NCBI GenBank assembly: GCA_025642075.2 | Contig: JAODUO010000040.1 | Span: 946,001-1,010,000, forward strand | DNA from: Ridgeia piscesae | Lineage: Eukaryota; Annelida; Polychaeta; Sabellida; Siboglinidae | Direction of reading: 5' to 3' | DNA: 64,000 nt | Shown here: one piece after another, positions 1 through 64,000 of the stretch | How the letters are laid out: every line of letters begins with the position of its first letter | Position numbering within the stretch: the first letter of the stretch is position 1 | Position numbers and translations under genes: made by a program | Notes under the pieces: generated by a model | Seen by the model: only the letters and a program-made list of their open reading frames with translations | What the model was told of the DNA's origin: nothing | Databases searched by the model: none

Positions 1-56
1 CTGAAATGCAATGTTGTCAGGTGAAACAGATAATTCACCCTTGTTGCCGTGGTTAC

Positions 57-60786
<60,730 letters not shown>

Positions 60787-61189
60787 CTGACACACAGACA
60801 GACAGACAGATCAGACTCTACCAACTCACCTGTTCATCATGTCACATGACCTGATGCTGAGTGAAGCGATAGGGTGGAGAGGGGCATTCATACACTGCGT
60901 CATATTTTGTTAACATTCTAGCCAAACAATTTTTATTCACGACAAAAACTAAGACATTTTTTAAAGTAACAACTGCAGGAATGGATGACTTACGAGAAGT
61001 GATGCAGCAATAGTATTGTGATTCATATATATAACCATTATCTACTTTGTAGGCACAGTGATGTGTCATCATTCTGACTATGACGCAGGCCGACCATGAA
61101 GTTGTCAAGACATTTATGTTCACAAACTTGGCTACACATTCATGTTCTCTACAAGTCAAGTCCTGGGTAACTTGTCCGCAGGCAGTGCC

Positions 61190-61385
61190 TTCAACAGACC
61201 CTCCAGTCAAACATCATCTCAGCGTCTCTAGTAGGAAGCATTCAGCCACATTACAACTATTACACACACTATTCGTACTCTAACATCCACCACTGTCTAT
61301 AGCCACATCCTCATTCACACAACTTGAGTGAACTGAGGCAATGTAGAGTAAAAGAACTTGCCCAGGTTCAAAACAGCAACAGCTG
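61190..61385 (-). mobile_element. SINE family A
   Basis: CAGTCAAACATCATCTCAGCG, GAAGCATTCAGCCACATTAC, ATCCACCACTGTCTATAGCC and GAGTGAACTGAGGCAATGTA match the family body. It lies immediately left of the 28-bp array. Confidence 0.75.
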
Positions 61386-64000
61386 ACCTGAAGTTGGGAG
61401 GTTTGGGAGACTGACCTGGAGTTGGGAGGTGTGGGAGACTGACCTGAAGTTGGGAGGTGTGGGAGACTGACCTGGTGTTGGGAGGTGTGGGAGACTGACC
61501 TGAAGTTGGGAGGTGTGGGAGACTGACCTGGAGTTGGCAGGTGTGGGAGACTGACCTGGTGTTGGGAGGTGTGGGAGACTGACCTGGAGTTGGCAGGTGT
61601 GGGAGACTGACCTGGAGTTGGCAGGTGTGGGAGACTGACCTGGTGTTGGGAGGTGTGGGAGACTGACCTGGAGTTGGCAGGTGTGGGAGACTGACCTGGA
61701 GTTGGCAGGTGTGGGAGACTGACCTGGTGTTGGCAGGTGTGGGAGACTGACCTGGTGTTGGCAGGTGTGGGAGACTGACCTGGAGTTGGCAGGTGTGGGA
61801 GACTGACCTGGAGTTGGCAGGTGTGGGAGACTGACCTGGAGTTGGCAGGTGTGGGAGACTGACCTGGAGTTGGCAGGTGTGGGAGACTGACCTGGTGTTG
61901 GGAGGTGTGGGAGACTGACCTGGAGTTGGCAGGTGTGGGAGACTGACCTGGAGTTGGCAGGTGTGGGAGACTGACCTGGAGTTGGCAGGTGTGGGAGACT
62001 GACCTGGTGTTGGGTGTGGGAGACTGACCTGGTGTTGGGAGGTGGGTGAGACTGACCTGGTGTTGGCAGGTGTGGGAGACTGACCTGGAGTTGGCAGGTG
62101 TGGGAGACTGACCTGGTGTTGGGAGGTGTGGGAGACTGACCTGGAGTTGGCAGGTGTGGGAGACTGACCTGGTGTTGGGAGGTGTGGGAGACTGACCTGG
62201 TGTTGGCAGGTGTGGGAGACTGACCTGGAGTTGGGAGGTGTGGGAGACTGACCTGGTGTTGGCAGGTGTGGGAGACTGACCTGGTGTTGGCAGGTGTGGG
62301 AGACTGACCTGGAGTTGGCAGGTGTGGGAGACTGACCTGGTGTTGGCAGGTGTGGGAGACTGACCTGGAGTTGGCAGGTGTGGGAGACTGACCTGGTGTT
62401 GGCAGGTGTGGGAGACTGACCTGGTGTTGGCAGGTGTGGGAGACTGACCTGGTGTTGGCAGGTGTGGGAGACTGACCTGGTGTTGGCAGGTGTGGGAGAC
62501 TGACCTGGAGTTGGCAGGTGTGGGAGACTGACCTGGTGTTGGGAGGTGTGGGAGACTGACCTGGAGTTGGCAGGTGTGGGAGACTGACCTGGTGTTGGGA
62601 GGTGTGGGAGACTGACCTGGTGTTGGCAGGTGTGGGAGACTGACCTGGAGTTGGGAGGTGTGGGAGACTGACCTGGAGTTGGCAGGTGTGGGAGACTGAC
62701 CTGGTGTTGGCAGGTGTGGGAGACTGACCTGGAGTTGGCAGGTGTGGGAGACTGACCTGGAGTTGGCAGGTGTGGGAGACTGACCTGGTGTTGGCAGGTG
62801 TGGGAGACTGACCTGGTGTTGGCAGGTGTGGGAGACTGACCTGGTGTTGGCAGGTGTGGGAGACTGACCTGGAGCTGGAAGGTTGTGGGAGACTGACCTG
62901 GAGTTGGCAGGTGTGGGAGACTGACCTGGAGTTGGCAGGTGTGGGAGACTGACCTGGAGTTGGCAGGTGTGGGAGACTGACCTGGAGTTGGCAGGTGTGG
63001 GAGACTGACCTGGAGTTGGCAGGTGTGGGAGACTGACCTGGTGTTGGTAGGTGTGGGAGACTGACCTGGAGTTGGGAGGTGTGGGAGACTGACCTGGTGT
63101 TGGGAGGTGTGGGAGACTGACCTGGAGTTGACAGGTGTGGGAGACTGACCTGGTGTTGGCAGGTGTGGGAGACTGACCTGGAGTTGACAGGTGTGGGAGA
63201 CTGACCTGGTGTTGGCAGGTGTGGGAGACTGACGTGGAGTTGGGAGGTGTGGGAGACTGACCTGGTGTTGGGAGGTGTGGGAGACTGACCTGGAGTTGGC
63301 AGGTGTGGGAGACTGACCTGGTGTTGGCAGGTGGGTGAGACTGACCTGGAGCTGGAAGGTGTGGGAGACTGACCTGGAGCTGGAAGGTGTGGGAGACTGA
63401 CCTGGAGCTGGAAGGTGTGGGAGACTGACCTGGAGCTGGAAGGTGGGTGAGACTGACCTGGAGCTGGAAGGTGGGTGAGACTGACCTGGAGCTGGAAGGT
63501 GGGTGAGACTGACCTGGAGCTGGAAGGTGGGTGAGACTGACCTGGAGCTGGAAGGTGTGGGAGACTGACCTGGAGCTGGAAGGTGGGTGAGACTGACCTG
63601 GAGCTGGAAGGTGTGGGAGACTGACCTGGAGCTGGAAGGTGGATGAGACTGACCTGGAGCTGGAAGGTGTGGGAGACTGACCTGGAGCTGGAAGGTGGGT
63701 GAGACTGACCTGGAGCTGGAAGGTGTGGGAGACTGACCTGGAGCTGGAAGGTGGGTGAGACTGACCTGGAGCTGGAAGGTGTGGGAGACTGACCTGGAGC
63801 TGGGAGGTGGGTGAGACTGACCTGGAGCTGGAAGGTGGGTGAGACTGACCTGGAGCTGGAAGGTGTGGGAGACTGACCTGGAGCTGGAAGGTGGGTGAGA
63901 CTGACCTGGAGCTGGAAGGTGTGGGAGACTGACCTGGAGCTGGAAGGTGTGTGAGACTGACCTGGAGCTGGAAGGTGGGTGAGACTGACCTGGAGCTGGA
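61386..64000. repeat. 28-bp minisatellite, about 93 copies, running off the window
   Basis: Unit GACCTGGAGTTGGCAGGTGT plus GGGAGACT. Subtypes GTGTTGG, GAGTTGG and, at the right edge, GAGCTGGAAGG form blocks. On the transcript strand each unit holds CTCCAG|GTCAGT, a good donor sequence. Confidence 0.97.

Overview
This is animal nuclear DNA. The genes are split by GT..AG introns, tRNA-derived SINEs and LINE remnants are scattered through it, and roughly a third of it is tandem repeat. The repeat style and the protein divergence suggest an invertebrate, most likely a lophotrochozoan such as a mollusc; the phylum is an inference, not something read directly.

Nearly the whole window is one gene on the minus strand: the orthologue of WDFY3 (Alfy; Drosophila blue cheese), a giant BEACH-WD40-FYVE scaffold of selective autophagy. 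I find 45 consecutive coding exons, from 60786 (5' side) down to 57 (3' side), about 6.9 kb of coding sequence or 2,300 codons. They start in the alpha-solenoid before the LamG/ConA-like domain, pass through LamG (exons 2-5), a long armadillo-like solenoid (6-29), the PH-BEACH domain (30-33), the BEACH domain (34-41) and the first WD40 blades (42-45). The N-terminal exons lie to the right of the window. The last WD40 blades, LIR region and FYVE domain lie to the left. Splice phases agree at every junction except one (exon 41 to 42).

The intron between exons 16 and 17 (27356-45887, 18.5 kb) holds a second gene on the opposite strand: an apparently intronless type I membrane protein at 31422-33028 with a signal peptide, short glycosylatable ectodomain, one TM helix, a poly-Ser tract and a very acidic cytoplasmic tail. 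A one-base frameshift appears to break its last 77 codons. The same intron carries a 4.8 kb array of an 88-bp satellite (about 55 copies) and several other arrays.

The most unusual feature is how many minisatellites are anchored on WDFY3 splice junctions. At several exons the repeat unit contains the splice site itself, sometimes with adjacent coding sequence, so the transcript carries runs of near-identical donors (exons 10, 20, 22, 35) or acceptors (exons 3, 15, 44). Exon 10 has arrays on both sides. A decayed extra copy of exon 38 sits inside another minisatellite. Other mobile DNA includes at least seven copies of one SINE family, two or more copies of the 3' end of a CR1/L2-like LINE, a possible pogo/Tigger terminus and an 800-bp inverted-repeat element between two TA microsatellites.
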